A stretch of DNA of 64,000 bases from CAZCTC01 sp964501335 (GCA_964501335.1 CAZCTC010000030.1:23872-87871), one strand, 5' to 3'; shown: positions 32,788 to 41,478, counted from the first letter of the stretch. Notes: generated by a model from the letters alone, not told the origin. Numbers and translations are program-made.

Positions 32788-33234
32788 TTAAAACGGGATG
32801 TTGTCCTCCTCGTCTGGCGGAGGACCTCCGGCCCCAGGCCGGCGCCCGCCGGCCATTCCCACCGGCGCGCCCACGTCACCATCCCCGGCCGACCCGCTCA
32901 GGAATTTCACGTTCTCCGCTGTCAGCTCAAACGACGCCCGCGGCTTCCCGTCCTCACCGGTCCACACTCGCGGCCCGCCGGTCTCCTTGTCCGGCTGGAG
33001 CCGGCCCTCCACCAACACCTTGCTTCCCTTTTTCAGGTATTGGTTGACCGTCTCGGCCTGCCGCCGCCAGCAGGTCACCCGAAACCAAATCACTTCCTCC
33101 CCCTGGGAGCCGTCCGGGTTGTTCCACTTCCGATTGGTAGCCACGCTGAAGGTGGTGACCGGAGCGCCGTCCGGCGTGTAGCGCATTTCCGGGTCTCTGC
33201 CCAGGTTTCCGATGATGATGACTTTGTGATACAT
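32788..33234 (-). CDS. ssb: Single-stranded DNA-binding protein
   Basis: A 148-residue protein starting MYHKVIIIGNLGRDPEMRYTPDG, the classical SSB OB-fold opening, with W54-type aromatic positions (VIWFRVTCWRR) and LVEGRLQ. After a Gly/Pro-rich linker the chain ends DEEDNIPF, the acidic tip that recruits partner enzymes. It protects single-stranded DNA in phage replication or recombination. It lies at the end of the PRTRC operon. Confidence 0.95.
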   Translation of the reverse strand: MYHKVIIIGNLGRDPEMRYTPDGAPVTTFSVATNRKWNNPDGSQGEEVIWFRVTCWRRQAETVNQYLKKGSKVLVEGRLQPDKETGGPRVWTGEDGKPRASFELTAENVKFLSGSAGDGDVGAPVGMAGGRRPGAGGPPPDEEDNIPF

Positions 33235-33264
33235 ATCAAATTCCCTTTCGTGTTTTTAAGTTTA

Positions 33265-34056
33265 TTACCTCACAATCCCCAGCGACCGCGCCGACCCGGA
33301 AACCAGATCGACGTAGGTCGCATACACGTCCAGATCCCGACTCACCAGGAGCCGAGACAGGTACGACGCCGCCCAGGTACTCATGGCCGTGTTGACCATG
33401 AGCGACTGCTGCTCCATCACCGCCAGATCGGCGCAGCTCAAAGGATGCTCCGCTTCCTCCTGAACCTCCAGCAACTCAGGATGCTGGATCGACGGAAGAG
33501 GGATCTCGTTGCACATTCCCATCAATACCATCGGTTTTTGAACGCTGCTGTTCCCGAGCAAGACCTGTCCAGAATCCCGATGATTTCCACAATCGAGCCA
33601 CCATACAGAACTATTTTTGTGCGCCTCATGGATCGCCGTCCGCCCTGACGCGCCGTCGACACACCCAATAACGATTTTTAAAATCCTCGGGCCAAATTCC
33701 GACGTCGCTTCTCTGAAAAAAGCTTCCTGCGTTTGATCGTTAAAACTCTGGATCGCAAATTCTATATTCAGGCCGAAAGCCAGACTATACCGACGCGCCA
33801 GGGCCTCAGCCTTCGGCATCCCCACCTCAGCCGGGCAAAAATTCTGCCGGCCAAGATTCTTCCTCTCAACAGAGTCATAATCGACAAAACCGACCTTCCC
33901 CGTCATCCCTTTTCGATCCAAAAGGTGATAAGCCAACCGGGCAATGTGAAGCGCCATAAAGGACCCCGTTCCCCCACACCCCACCAGCATGATGGCGTAC
34001 CCCTTTATCTCTCCCAACTCGACGCGCGCCCGCTTTTCAATTTTTATCTGCTCCAT
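33265..34056 (-). CDS. PRTRC system ThiF family (E1-like) protein
   Basis: A 263-residue E1/ThiF-type adenylating enzyme. The nucleotide-binding loop VGCGGTGSF (residues 25-33) is followed by VDYDSVERKNLGRQNF, the D-x-V...N-RQ-F block of E1 enzymes, and KIVIGCVDGASGR. C144-region WWLDCGNHRDSGQVLLG supplies a possible active cysteine. In PRTRC systems this protein is thought to activate the ubiquitin-like partner (protein C). Its ATG overlaps the JAB gene by 13 bp; the operon order B-A-ThiF is that of PRTRC cassettes. Biochemical function of PRTRC is not established. Confidence 0.85.
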   Translation of the reverse strand: MEQIKIEKRARVELGEIKGYAIMLVGCGGTGSFMALHIARLAYHLLDRKGMTGKVGFVDYDSVERKNLGRQNFCPAEVGMPKAEALARRYSLAFGLNIEFAIQSFNDQTQEAFFREATSEFGPRILKIVIGCVDGASGRTAIHEAHKNSSVWWLDCGNHRDSGQVLLGNSSVQKPMVLMGMCNEIPLPSIQHPELLEVQEEAEHPLSCADLAVMEQQSLMVNTAMSTWAASYLSRLLVSRDLDVYATYVDLVSGSARSLGIVR

Positions 34057-34676
34057 GAAAATTCCCCCATGTCACGCATCTCCCCTATTCCCCCAAATAA
34101 AACCGTCGCCGGAAGATCGACAAAATCACCGTAAATTCCCAACCGGACCCGGATCTCAGGCTGCCGCTCGAAAATCAAACCCATAACCGCGTAAAAGCGA
34201 AACCCCAACTCATCTTTATTGTCGGTACCGCTAAAAAACGCTCGATAATTGCAATGTGAATGCAGGTCGCAAAACGTCTCAGGACCATCGCCCCCTAAAT
34301 ATTGGAGCGAGTCAGCGGTCGCCGTCTGAACCGGCCGCGTCAACCGCACCATGCCGTTTTGAAACGAATAATGGTATCCGGCCTCAACCGGCTTAACAGC
34401 CGCCTGCCGGCGAGCGTCTTCCAGAGTAGTCAGGAGCAACCGCTCAGGGATTCTCCCGTGTCGGATTTTCACCCAGGGCCGGATCTCGGGCAGCCCCGCC
34501 ACGCGGACGCGGGAGATCGGAACGCACACATCAAAGTGGGAATTCTCTGCCCGCTTGAACACCCCATTCCCGGCCAAAACATAACCGTAAGCCTTCCCCT
34601 CCAGGGCAGGGACCTCGTCGCCCATGATTCCGTAACATACGGGATTGAACTTCATCGCACTAATAACTGCTTCCAT
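34044..34676 (-). CDS. PRTRC system protein A (JAB/JAMM metalloprotease-like)
   Basis: A 210-residue protein. The JAMM zinc motif is complete: DLHSHC (H139, H141) and, seven residues on, SGTD (S149, D152). This fits a JAB peptidase of the type that removes or matures ubiquitin-like proteins. The C-terminal part (FYAVMGLIFERQPEIRVRLGIYGDFVDLPATVLFG) matches the JAB core. It overlaps both neighbours by 13-17 bp, a compact translationally coupled operon. Known PRTRC protein A carries this domain. Confidence 0.85.
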   Translation of the reverse strand: MEAVISAMKFNPVCYGIMGDEVPALEGKAYGYVLAGNGVFKRAENSHFDVCVPISRVRVAGLPEIRPWVKIRHGRIPERLLLTTLEDARRQAAVKPVEAGYHYSFQNGMVRLTRPVQTATADSLQYLGGDGPETFCDLHSHCNYRAFFSGTDNKDELGFRFYAVMGLIFERQPEIRVRLGIYGDFVDLPATVLFGGIGEMRDMGEFSWSR

Positions 34677-35361
34677 TCAGAACCTCCCCCAAAGTGAGAC
34701 CGGCCTCAATGAGATCATTCATGGGGTAAGCAGACACCCCCTCAATCTCCCGCCACAATTCGGTAACCCTGGAATTATGGCGCTTGCTTTTTTGATTCCC
34801 CAGATCGTTATTGAAATAGCTCTCAAAAAATTCCTTAATGGCCCCTGAAATGCCGTCCAGAGACGGAGCCGGGAAATCGGCCGTTCCCTGACACACATGA
34901 CCGTCGTCGTATATGTTGGGATAAGGAGCCTTAAAAAGCCTCGATCCCATATCCACCGGCCGTTGCTTGACCGCAAAGACCATAAAAGTTTTGGCCGTGA
35001 TAAACAAGAGCGGCGGACACGGAATCTTCCCCGACCAGCCCCCGTCCATCCTCACCTTCCGCTGGGAAGGTGGAAGATAGACAGCCGCTTCTTCGCGTCC
35101 ATTGGCCCGGCGGTAAAAAATTGTATTTTTAGGGAGCAAAGGAGTCTCGATTAAAATGCCGCCAAAAACGGCAGCGAGATCCTCAGGAGAAACCTCAAAC
35201 GTCGCATAAGCTTGCCCGCCCTCGTTGTGTTTCGTCAAAATGATCGACTCCGAATAAACCCGTATCTCAGCCCGTAAGACCTGCGTGTCAGGCTTCTCCG
35301 CCGGCACCGAGAAACCGCCCAGGGCCATCTCAAACACGTTGGAAGCATGAACTCTAAGCAC
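34660..35361 (-). CDS. PRTRC system protein B (E2-like fold)
   Basis: A 233-residue protein, assigned to PRTRC protein B by YLPPSQRKVRMDGG, IPCPPLLFITAKTFMVFAVKQRPVDM, APYPNIYDDGHVCQGTADFPAPS and FFESYFNNDLGN. The order of small-residue, P-rich, N-G-x-C-G and F-x-S-x-F-x-D/N blocks is that of this family, classed in the literature as a prokaryotic E2-like (Prok-E2_D) fold; C in HVCQG is the candidate thioester residue. GTG 35361 is chosen because GAGGAGG lies 6 bp ahead. It overlaps the 35354 gene end. Confidence 0.8.
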   Translation of the reverse strand: MLRVHASNVFEMALGGFSVPAEKPDTQVLRAEIRVYSESIILTKHNEGGQAYATFEVSPEDLAAVFGGILIETPLLPKNTIFYRRANGREEAAVYLPPSQRKVRMDGGWSGKIPCPPLLFITAKTFMVFAVKQRPVDMGSRLFKAPYPNIYDDGHVCQGTADFPAPSLDGISGAIKEFFESYFNNDLGNQKSKRHNSRVTELWREIEGVSAYPMNDLIEAGLTLGEVLNGSSY

Positions 35362-36256
35362 GATATTCCTCCTCGACTGAAGCAAAGAACTTCGACAGAA
35401 GCTGCCTGGAATTTTCAGTGGATTCGTACCAGTTTGTGAAACGATAAAACCGCTCAACATCATCCCGAATCCGAGCGTAAAAATCCGCATACCGCCTGAT
35501 CACATCATAATCCACCACCATCTCAGTATCATCGTAGCCACAGTCTACGCGCCACGCCGAAGGAGTGTCTATAAACGGATTATTCGTGTTCCCCAGAACG
35601 CACTGGTATAGAAAGTCAACGCCTGAAAAAATGCCCGTCTCTTTTCTGAACCTATCGAGAGTCCAGTCCTCGTTCTCAAAGAAAAAGAAACCCGGATCGT
35701 CGTCATCGGAATCTTCCCCCAGCAGACCGGCTTCCGAAAGCAGCTCGGAATACAGAATAGCGATATCTTCCTCGCCGCTGTAATCTTCAATCGGAATAGA
35801 AGCCCGACCTGAAACCGCGTCCATGCACGCGACTAAAACCCGCTCGTATTCTTCCAATTCGTCGAAAGATGCTCCCCCACGCGGAACGCCAAACGAGACG
35901 AATGGAATTCCATACATTAAAACATCCGGCTCGGACCCATATTCAAAGTCCCAGGTATCAAATATCCCATCCAACATCGCCAGATCCACCGGGAAGAGTT
36001 CTGCGTCAACTTTATCGACGAACTCCGCTTGAACCTCAACAAAACTCAGATCTCCCCGAAGATTCTCGCCGAATAGCAGTTTGTGAATTCGGCGCAGCCG
36101 ATACGGCCCCGTAGTCCAGGAAAGCAATAAATCTCGGGCCGGCCTGACGCACTGCAACCCCGAAGGGAGCACATCAAAGAGCCGGTTATACAGCTCGTAA
36201 TAACTCAAAATCCCTGAGGAACTTCCCCCGCTGGTATCGGTTTTAAAGATTGACAT
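35354..36256 (-). CDS. PRTRC-associated protein of unknown function
   Basis: A 300-residue acidic, aromatic-rich protein located between the ubiquitin-like and E2-like genes. Features: an Asp/Phe stretch (GEDSDDDDPGFFFFENED), FLYQCVLGNTNNPFIDTP and a C-terminal helical part (RIRDDVERFYRFTNWYEST). Position fits the variable F-type or E-type slot of PRTRC cassettes, but I do not recognise the sequence. Overlaps the previous small ORF by 52 bp and the B gene by 8 bp. Confidence 0.65.
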   Translation of the reverse strand: MSIFKTDTSGGSSSGILSYYELYNRLFDVLPSGLQCVRPARDLLLSWTTGPYRLRRIHKLLFGENLRGDLSFVEVQAEFVDKVDAELFPVDLAMLDGIFDTWDFEYGSEPDVLMYGIPFVSFGVPRGGASFDELEEYERVLVACMDAVSGRASIPIEDYSGEEDIAILYSELLSEAGLLGEDSDDDDPGFFFFENEDWTLDRFRKETGIFSGVDFLYQCVLGNTNNPFIDTPSAWRVDCGYDDTEMVVDYDVIRRYADFYARIRDDVERFYRFTNWYESTENSRQLLSKFFASVEEEYRA

Positions 36257-36468
36257 CTCGCATTGATTCCTTCCATCCTTTTGACATGCCCGGAAATTTC
36301 AGCGGCCGCCTTCTCCAGGTCGCGTTCGAGCCTTTGATTAAATTCCCGATCCTCCGGGTAAACTGGATAAAACTCTTCCAACTGAAACAACAGCTCAACG
36401 CCCAGAAGGCGGAGCGGCTGTAAACCAGCCAGCCGCTCCACTACGCCCGCCACATCTATGCCGGCCAC
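36205..36468 (-). CDS. Small protein overlapping PRTRC C
   Basis: An 87-residue product from GTG 36468 (MAGIDVAGVVERLAGLQPLRLLGVELLF). The C-terminal half is helical and charged (FNQRLERDLEKAAAEISGHVKRM). The frame is open further upstream, but that part lies opposite the ubiquitin-like gene and has no protein-like composition. It starts within the end of protein C and ends inside the next gene. A small PRTRC-associated partner is likely; not recognised. Confidence 0.55.
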   Translation of the reverse strand: MAGIDVAGVVERLAGLQPLRLLGVELLFQLEEFYPVYPEDREFNQRLERDLEKAAAEISGHVKRMEGINARCQSLKPIPAGEVPQGF

Positions 36469-36469
36469 C

Positions 36470-37027
36470 TCACCGGCCCTCGCCTGCAGGAGCCAGTTCC
36501 GGCGCCTGGACCTGCACACACACCCGGCGCGCCGCTCCCGGCCCGGCGATCGAGTCCAGCGCCTCAATTGCCTTCCAGATGTGCGCCGGGTACATCCCGG
36601 AGTAAACCTCGCCGGTCTCCAGGCCAGCGTCATGGTCCTTGAAGTAGTCCTGAAGAATTGCCACCAACGCCCCCATGGCATTGGCCTTCAGAATCGACCG
36701 GTAAGCCTGAGCCTGCATCATCAGGCCCAGCACAACGTCGGTATGCAGATCGATGTGCGTGTCTCCAGCCCGTTGGACATGCTCGACCCGAGTCTGGAGC
36801 AGCAGGAATTCCTCATCGCTGGGGATGGAGGAAAACGCCCCCTTGGTCCCCGCTTTCTTCGCAAACACGACCCGCTCAGTGCCGTCCGGCATTACCTTCG
36901 TCTCAATGCTGGCGTTTGCCAATTCCGGGAAATACCCGGCGAACTGCGCTCGCACCTCTTCCTTCGACATAGAAGGATCGTGGTCTTCGTATTCTTTATC
37001 TCCGTAAACAAAAATCCGCTTTGCCAT
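36470..37027 (-). CDS. PRTRC system protein C (ubiquitin-like) with C-terminal extension
   Basis: A 185-residue protein. Residues 1-63 (KRIFVYGDKEYEDHDPSMS, FAGYFPELANASIET, VVFAKKAGTKG) match PRTRC protein C, a beta-grasp prokaryotic ubiquitin-like domain that normally ends soon after the GTKG. Here a further ~120 residues of helical sequence follow (VHVQRAGDTHIDLHTDVVLG region, AILQDYFKDHDAGLETGEVYSG). The family is usually ~70-75 residues long, so this is a fusion or a long form. The G-T-K-G junction may be where a JAB peptidase would cut; this is inference. Confidence 0.8.
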   Translation of the reverse strand: MAKRIFVYGDKEYEDHDPSMSKEEVRAQFAGYFPELANASIETKVMPDGTERVVFAKKAGTKGAFSSIPSDEEFLLLQTRVEHVQRAGDTHIDLHTDVVLGLMMQAQAYRSILKANAMGALVAILQDYFKDHDAGLETGEVYSGMYPAHIWKAIEALDSIAGPGAARRVCVQVQAPELAPAGEGR

Positions 37028-37030
37028 TTT

Positions 37031-38485
37031 TTACTCCTTCCCGCCGAAGAATTCATTCCGAGCAACGTCCACCAGGGACGCCAGATCAGCATACCGGCCG
37101 CTGTGCCAGACAGAAGGGCCAGCCCCATCCAGGCCGACCGTCACGATTACGCGCCGGTTGTCCAGGTCCGGCCCTTCCTGAACCCGAATCATAATGACGG
37201 CAGTCTTCGATTTATCAGGAGCAGCCTCAACCGGCTTCGCCACCGGAACCGGAGCCGGCATCGGATTCACCGCCGGAGTTGAAACTGGCTTAACCGCTGT
37301 CGCCGGAACGGGAACGCGAGAAACAACGGGATTCACTGCCGGAGCCGGAGCATGCTGCGCCTGGGGAGCCGGCCGGACCGGAGTCACGTACTGAACCACC
37401 GGAGCCCGCGGAGCCGGAACCTCTTCCTCATAGCCGACCTCATCATCTTCGGATTCTTCCCCGGTCTCTTCGCCGATCTCCTCAATCTCGCCGACCTCTT
37501 CGGCTTCTTCGTCAGGATCGAACGAAGACACCGCCGGCCGACCACCGACAACTTTGCCGCCCACCCGAATCACCGGTTCATCCTGCATCAAATCGGTGAC
37601 CTGAGCGGAAATGGAAGCCGTCCGATCAGCGAAGCGCGGCGCCCAGGCCGACGCCCCGCCCAGTTGGGCCGGAGCCACAACAGGAGCAGCCTCGGCCAGG
37701 AGCAAAGCCGGTTCGGGTTCTGCTTCGCGGCCAATGTTGGCCGTCGTCATCGTGTAAACTTTCCCGCCCCGCTCCACCAGCCGTTCGCCAGGGTCCCCGT
37801 CCGGGTACATCTCCCGGCGAATCTTCGCCACAAACGGCCCGGAGACATCCGCAACCTCGGCAACCCTTCGATCGCTCCAGCCGCGCCATTCCTCATCCGC
37901 CAGAAGCATCCGCACCGCCTTGCGCTTATCGTCATCCGTCCGGCGAATCCCATGCCGGCCGTTCGCCCCCACGGAATACAGCAACGCCTCCCGCTTTCCG
38001 CCCGTATGGATCTCGGCCCATATCATCTCAATGCCGGCCTGCCGCGCGGCTTCCACCCGGTGGAAGCCATCGGCCAACCAGTAATGCTCGCCGTCGCTGA
38101 AAACCACAACCGGAGGAAAGTTTGCCCCCTCAGCCATTTTGTCGGCATACTCGCCGACCGTGAAAAGATCCATCTGAACGCGGGTCTGAAGATCCGGGTC
38201 CGAGACGATCATGTCCAACGCCAGCATCCGATTGTTGTTGCTCACCATCTCCCGCTGCTCCTTCTTTTGGTTGGCGGCGATCGCGCCGCTCACAATCTGA
38301 AACGTGTTGTTTACCGGGAGAGAATCCCGGCCAAGAATCGAACTGGCCGTCCGATGGGAGCGACCGGAGCCGCCCCCACCGTGAGACAGCGCACCCAGGA
38401 CCCGCGGCTTGGGGGGATGGCAACGCGGGCACTTCCACCCAGAAAACCGAAGATTGCAATCCTTGCAGGTCCTGAATGTAGCCAT
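37031..38485 (-). CDS. PRTRC-type ParB-like protein with N-terminal zinc ribbon
   Basis: A 484-residue protein. C7, C10, C19 and C22 (CKDC, CPRC) form an N-terminal zinc ribbon. Residues ~85-175 are a ParB/Srx domain (DLQTRVQMD, WLADGFHRVEAARQAGI), followed by a helix-turn-helix-like part (KRKAVRMLLADEEWRGWSDRRVAEVADVS). The rest is an acidic and Pro/Val/Ala-rich tail with a final small domain (VIMIRVQEGPDLDNRRVIVTV). ParB-related protein is the defining component of PRTRC cassettes. It may bind the four-copy palindrome as a centromere-like site; this is untested. Confidence 0.8.
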   Translation of the reverse strand: MATFRTCKDCNLRFSGWKCPRCHPPKPRVLGALSHGGGGSGRSHRTASSILGRDSLPVNNTFQIVSGAIAANQKKEQREMVSNNNRMLALDMIVSDPDLQTRVQMDLFTVGEYADKMAEGANFPPVVVFSDGEHYWLADGFHRVEAARQAGIEMIWAEIHTGGKREALLYSVGANGRHGIRRTDDDKRKAVRMLLADEEWRGWSDRRVAEVADVSGPFVAKIRREMYPDGDPGERLVERGGKVYTMTTANIGREAEPEPALLLAEAAPVVAPAQLGGASAWAPRFADRTASISAQVTDLMQDEPVIRVGGKVVGGRPAVSSFDPDEEAEEVGEIEEIGEETGEESEDDEVGYEEEVPAPRAPVVQYVTPVRPAPQAQHAPAPAVNPVVSRVPVPATAVKPVSTPAVNPMPAPVPVAKPVEAAPDKSKTAVIMIRVQEGPDLDNRRVIVTVGLDGAGPSVWHSGRYADLASLVDVARNEFFGGKE

Positions 38486-38487
38486 AG

Positions 38488-39387
38488 TTACCTCTCTGAC
38501 CCGTAGAACAACCGAATCCGAGAAAGCGAAGCCTCACACAGCTTGGAGAGATTTTCTCCGTCGCTCTTCCCGTTGATGTAGTCAATGGAACCGTTAGCAA
38601 GACCTCCAACAATACGAACCAAAGCTTTCTCCAGCGATTCCCCATTACCCTGCGCCAACAGAGCCCCCATACTCCCGGCCTCGAAATTACGCGCGTTCAG
38701 CTGCAAAACGGTCTCGCGCGATTTTTGATAGAAATCCAGGACAGCTTCTTTTGTGGACTGACCAGCGGCCCCGCCGATGATTTCATGGATGGCGTTCAAC
38801 TCCGCCTCCCGCCGGGAAGCCTCCAATTGCCATTGCCCATCCTTCTGGGCCGGCGTCGCCGGGGCCACAGCCGCCGCGACTCGCTCACCAAAGTCGGGAA
38901 TGTCGAAGTCTTCTTCGATTTTTGTCCCATCCAGGGAGACGGAAACATCAGGAACAGCATCGCCGACATCGAAGACATCCCCGCCCATCTGGTCGCAATC
39001 CGTCTCCTGGTCCGCAGCTTCCTGGAAAATCCAGGGAGACAACGACTGCACCTGACACTCCCGGATCGCTGACCGCAGCGCTGTCGCCTCCATCTCCAGG
39101 CCGGCAATGCGAGCGTCCACAACGCCCAAGAGATTCTTGACTCTGCCGATGTATTGCAACCGGCCAGCATAATCAGAGTCATCATTGAGCAAGGCCGCGA
39201 TCGCCACGGCCCGCTGCTGCTCGTTGCTTCCCAAGGCCTTGAAATCGACGCCGCGCAGCAAGTCAGTCTCACGCTTTTTCAGGCTTGCCTCATCATGCCG
39301 TAGGATCTCCATTTTTTCGGCTCGCTCTATGTACAAAGCGGTCAATTCGCCCGCCACCTCAATCAGACGTTGCCGGTAAGTTCCCAT
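38488..39387 (-). CDS. Phage early protein with coiled coils
   Basis: A 299-residue charged protein. The N-terminal third is strongly helical (QRLIEVAGELTALYIERAEKMEIL), the centre is acidic (DFDIPDFGERVAAAV) and the C-terminal third helical again. GGGAGGGAATC precedes ATG 39387. It sits just upstream of the ParB-like gene in the same operon (3-bp gap), perhaps as a partner. Not recognised. Confidence 0.7.
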   Translation of the reverse strand: MGTYRQRLIEVAGELTALYIERAEKMEILRHDEASLKKRETDLLRGVDFKALGSNEQQRAVAIAALLNDDSDYAGRLQYIGRVKNLLGVVDARIAGLEMEATALRSAIRECQVQSLSPWIFQEAADQETDCDQMGGDVFDVGDAVPDVSVSLDGTKIEEDFDIPDFGERVAAAVAPATPAQKDGQWQLEASRREAELNAIHEIIGGAAGQSTKEAVLDFYQKSRETVLQLNARNFEAGSMGALLAQGNGESLEKALVRIVGGLANGSIDYINGKSDGENLSKLCEASLSRIRLFYGSER

Positions 39388-39592
39388 GATTCCCTCCCGT
39401 AATTTCTTTGAGCTTTGCAACGGCATCGACCAGGGAGTCGATGTCAACCAGGACAACCCCCATCTGCCCCCCGCGAGCGCCGAACACAGAAACGCTCACG
39501 GATTTATTACCTACCTGCGCCATCAAGAGCCGGCGCACCCCGCTCCCGTTGGAAATCTCCACCGCCCGCCCCTTCGTTACTTTCGCTTCCAT
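39359..39592 (-). CDS. Small phage early protein
   Basis: A 77-residue protein, beta-rich N-terminal (KVTKGRAVEISNGSGVRRLLM, GNKSVSVSVFGARGGQMGVVLV) and helical end. Overlaps the next gene by 29 bp. Not recognised; perhaps a small DNA- or protein-binding barrel. Confidence 0.65.
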   Translation of the reverse strand: MEAKVTKGRAVEISNGSGVRRLLMAQVGNKSVSVSVFGARGGQMGVVLVDIDSLVDAVAKLKEITGGNHGNLPATSD

Positions 39593-39646
39593 TTTTTCAC
39601 CTTTACCCAGGCTGCCGGCGAGCCGTCCTGCCGGCAGCCCTAAAAA

Positions 39647-41137
39647 CTACAGCGTCAGCTGCTCCGGCTGGGCAGGCGGTTCTACCGACGCCAGCGGAGC
39701 CTGAGCGGCGATCTCGTCCCAGATCCCCACGATTTCCTTGGCGGCCATAGCGTCTACGCTATAATTTCCGCCCGAGTCCTTGACCGGCTTCAGCCAGTCA
39801 TTCAGCGCGGCCAGCACCGCGCCCGCGCCAGCATCGCGCAGGCTTTCCTGCCCGAAGAGGAAAAGCTGGACCGCATGTCTCTTTTCCTTTGATTGCCCAT
39901 CGCCCGCGAAGGGCATCTCCAGCAGCATTGCTACGATCCCGTACTGCTTATCGGTCGGAGCTTTCCCGGCGTAATGCGCCGCGCGCGTCGCCAACCGATC
40001 CTTTACCACAAACGGCGCATACGGTCGGCCCGGAGCCGCCGGAGCGGAAGCCGGATTGCTGGCCGGCGCTGCCGGCCGAGAAGGAGCCGCCGGAGCGGAG
40101 AGATACTCCGGCTCGGGCATGCCGGCATATGGATCTTCGCCAGGATTAACCGGCTCGCCATCCAGAACCTGCCCCTCGCTCGGATCTTCCTGCGCCGCCC
40201 GTTGCCCGGCATGGGGCGGAGGAAGCGGAGCATCCTCTTCCCAATCAGACACGCCCTCCGAAAAATCATCATCGTAATAAGAAGGATCTGCCGGCCCGGA
40301 GATAGCAAGAGCCCCGCCAGGACTGGCAATCAAGGCCCCCTTAGTAGCCCGCAGGTACATCTGCCGAACTACTTCCTGCGTCGGTTCAAGCTGAACGAAC
40401 CAGCGCTCTCCATGCGTGAAAATCCCACCGCGAGACTTATCCTCATAGATCGTTGATTCCAGGACAAGACGCAGCGTCATCGGAATCCACGAGATCTTCC
40501 CGAAAATCGCGTATACCTGTTTCAACGTGTAATCGATGCTGTCATAATTGCGACCGCTTCCGGTCGCCAGCTGATAATATCCCAGCCGCAGCAGGTCTTT
40601 GTGTTGCGGATCGGCCACCGTGAACTTTAGCAACGCCGATGCCTTACAGGCCCGGCAGTGAGGATACAAATCACGCCGGCTACCGCTGCATTTCACCCGG
40701 TCACCCGGCTTAAAGGATTCCTCTCCCAGCGTGAAAGAACGAACCGCAAGACCACCCTCTACCAGCCGCCCACCCGGAGCGTTATGCACCGTGATCGCCC
40801 CGGTTTTTTCATTCCGCTCCGTCCGAAAGGAGCTGGCGGCGGAGATGAACTCCCCGTCGCCGGAACAGACGTTAATGCCCCCGGCCCAAACGCTGTACGA
40901 AGCCCTGAAAGCCCGCTCCACTTCATCAAAAACAAAAATAACCGGCAACGAACGGCAGCAATCGCCATAGGCTGCCAGCAAAGCCGGAGCATCGGTTAGG
41001 ACGAAATGATCGTCCGGTACCGGAAACTTCACCTTCCGGCCATCATCCCGGATTTTTTCTTCCGTATGGCCCAGCCGAACCACACCCAGCCGGCTCAGCC
41101 GTTTAACCTGTCTTGCATCACGATCTTTGAGCGGCAT
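39647..41137 (-). CDS. Recombination directionality factor-like protein
   Basis: A 496-residue protein. The layout recalls the phiC31 gp3-like recombination directionality family: P-x-D-H-F-V-L-T-D opening, fold strand LPVIFVFDEVERAFRASYSVWAGGINVCSGDGEF, a Cys cluster (KCSGSRRDLYPHCRACKAS), then LGYYQLATGSGRNYDSI and ISWIPMTLRLVLES. A Pro/Ala-rich linker (residues ~325-390) joins a C-terminal helical part. Such factors reverse serine recombinases from integration to excision, and this element has a serine recombinase. ATG 41137 has GGGAGG in front. Resemblance, not proof. Confidence 0.55.
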   Translation of the reverse strand: MPLKDRDARQVKRLSRLGVVRLGHTEEKIRDDGRKVKFPVPDDHFVLTDAPALLAAYGDCCRSLPVIFVFDEVERAFRASYSVWAGGINVCSGDGEFISAASSFRTERNEKTGAITVHNAPGGRLVEGGLAVRSFTLGEESFKPGDRVKCSGSRRDLYPHCRACKASALLKFTVADPQHKDLLRLGYYQLATGSGRNYDSIDYTLKQVYAIFGKISWIPMTLRLVLESTIYEDKSRGGIFTHGERWFVQLEPTQEVVRQMYLRATKGALIASPGGALAISGPADPSYYDDDFSEGVSDWEEDAPLPPPHAGQRAAQEDPSEGQVLDGEPVNPGEDPYAGMPEPEYLSAPAAPSRPAAPASNPASAPAAPGRPYAPFVVKDRLATRAAHYAGKAPTDKQYGIVAMLLEMPFAGDGQSKEKRHAVQLFLFGQESLRDAGAGAVLAALNDWLKPVKDSGGNYSVDAMAAKEIVGIWDEIAAQAPLASVEPPAQPEQLTL

Positions 41138-41139
41138 GA

Positions 41140-41478
41140 CTAACCTCCCCATAAAAGAGCAGAAAGGTCAACTTTAGAATCGACGGGCCGGTCCTCCGGC
41201 TCGTCGATCCCAAACAAATCCCGATACTCTTGAGGCATGTGAGCCATAGCAAGAGCGGTATCAACTTCCTCCTGCCGCAGCGTGTCCAGAGAAACAACGG
41301 TCCGAGTCACTCCACAGCCGCAGCGCGGGTACATAAACCGCAATTGTCCATTCCAGGACCCCACTGGAACCTTTCCGCACTCGGTGCAACGATATCCAAT
41401 CTGTAAAACCCGGTACGAGAGGGACGCACCGGTGCTCAACAGGACGCCTCGCTCGTTAAAGCTAACGATCTTGGGCAT
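41140..41478 (-). CDS. Zn-ribbon phage protein
   Basis: A 112-residue protein with CTECGK and, after ~17 residues, CGC forming a zinc ribbon (YRCTECGKVPVGSW, MYPRCGCGVTRTVV). The C-terminal part is helical and acidic. AGGAGGTGCAAA precedes ATG 41478. Similar in plan to the next gene, so the two may be related. Function unknown. Confidence 0.7.
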   Translation of the reverse strand: MPKIVSFNERGVLLSTGASLSYRVLQIGYRCTECGKVPVGSWNGQLRFMYPRCGCGVTRTVVSLDTLRQEEVDTALAMAHMPQEYRDLFGIDEPEDRPVDSKVDLSALLWGG

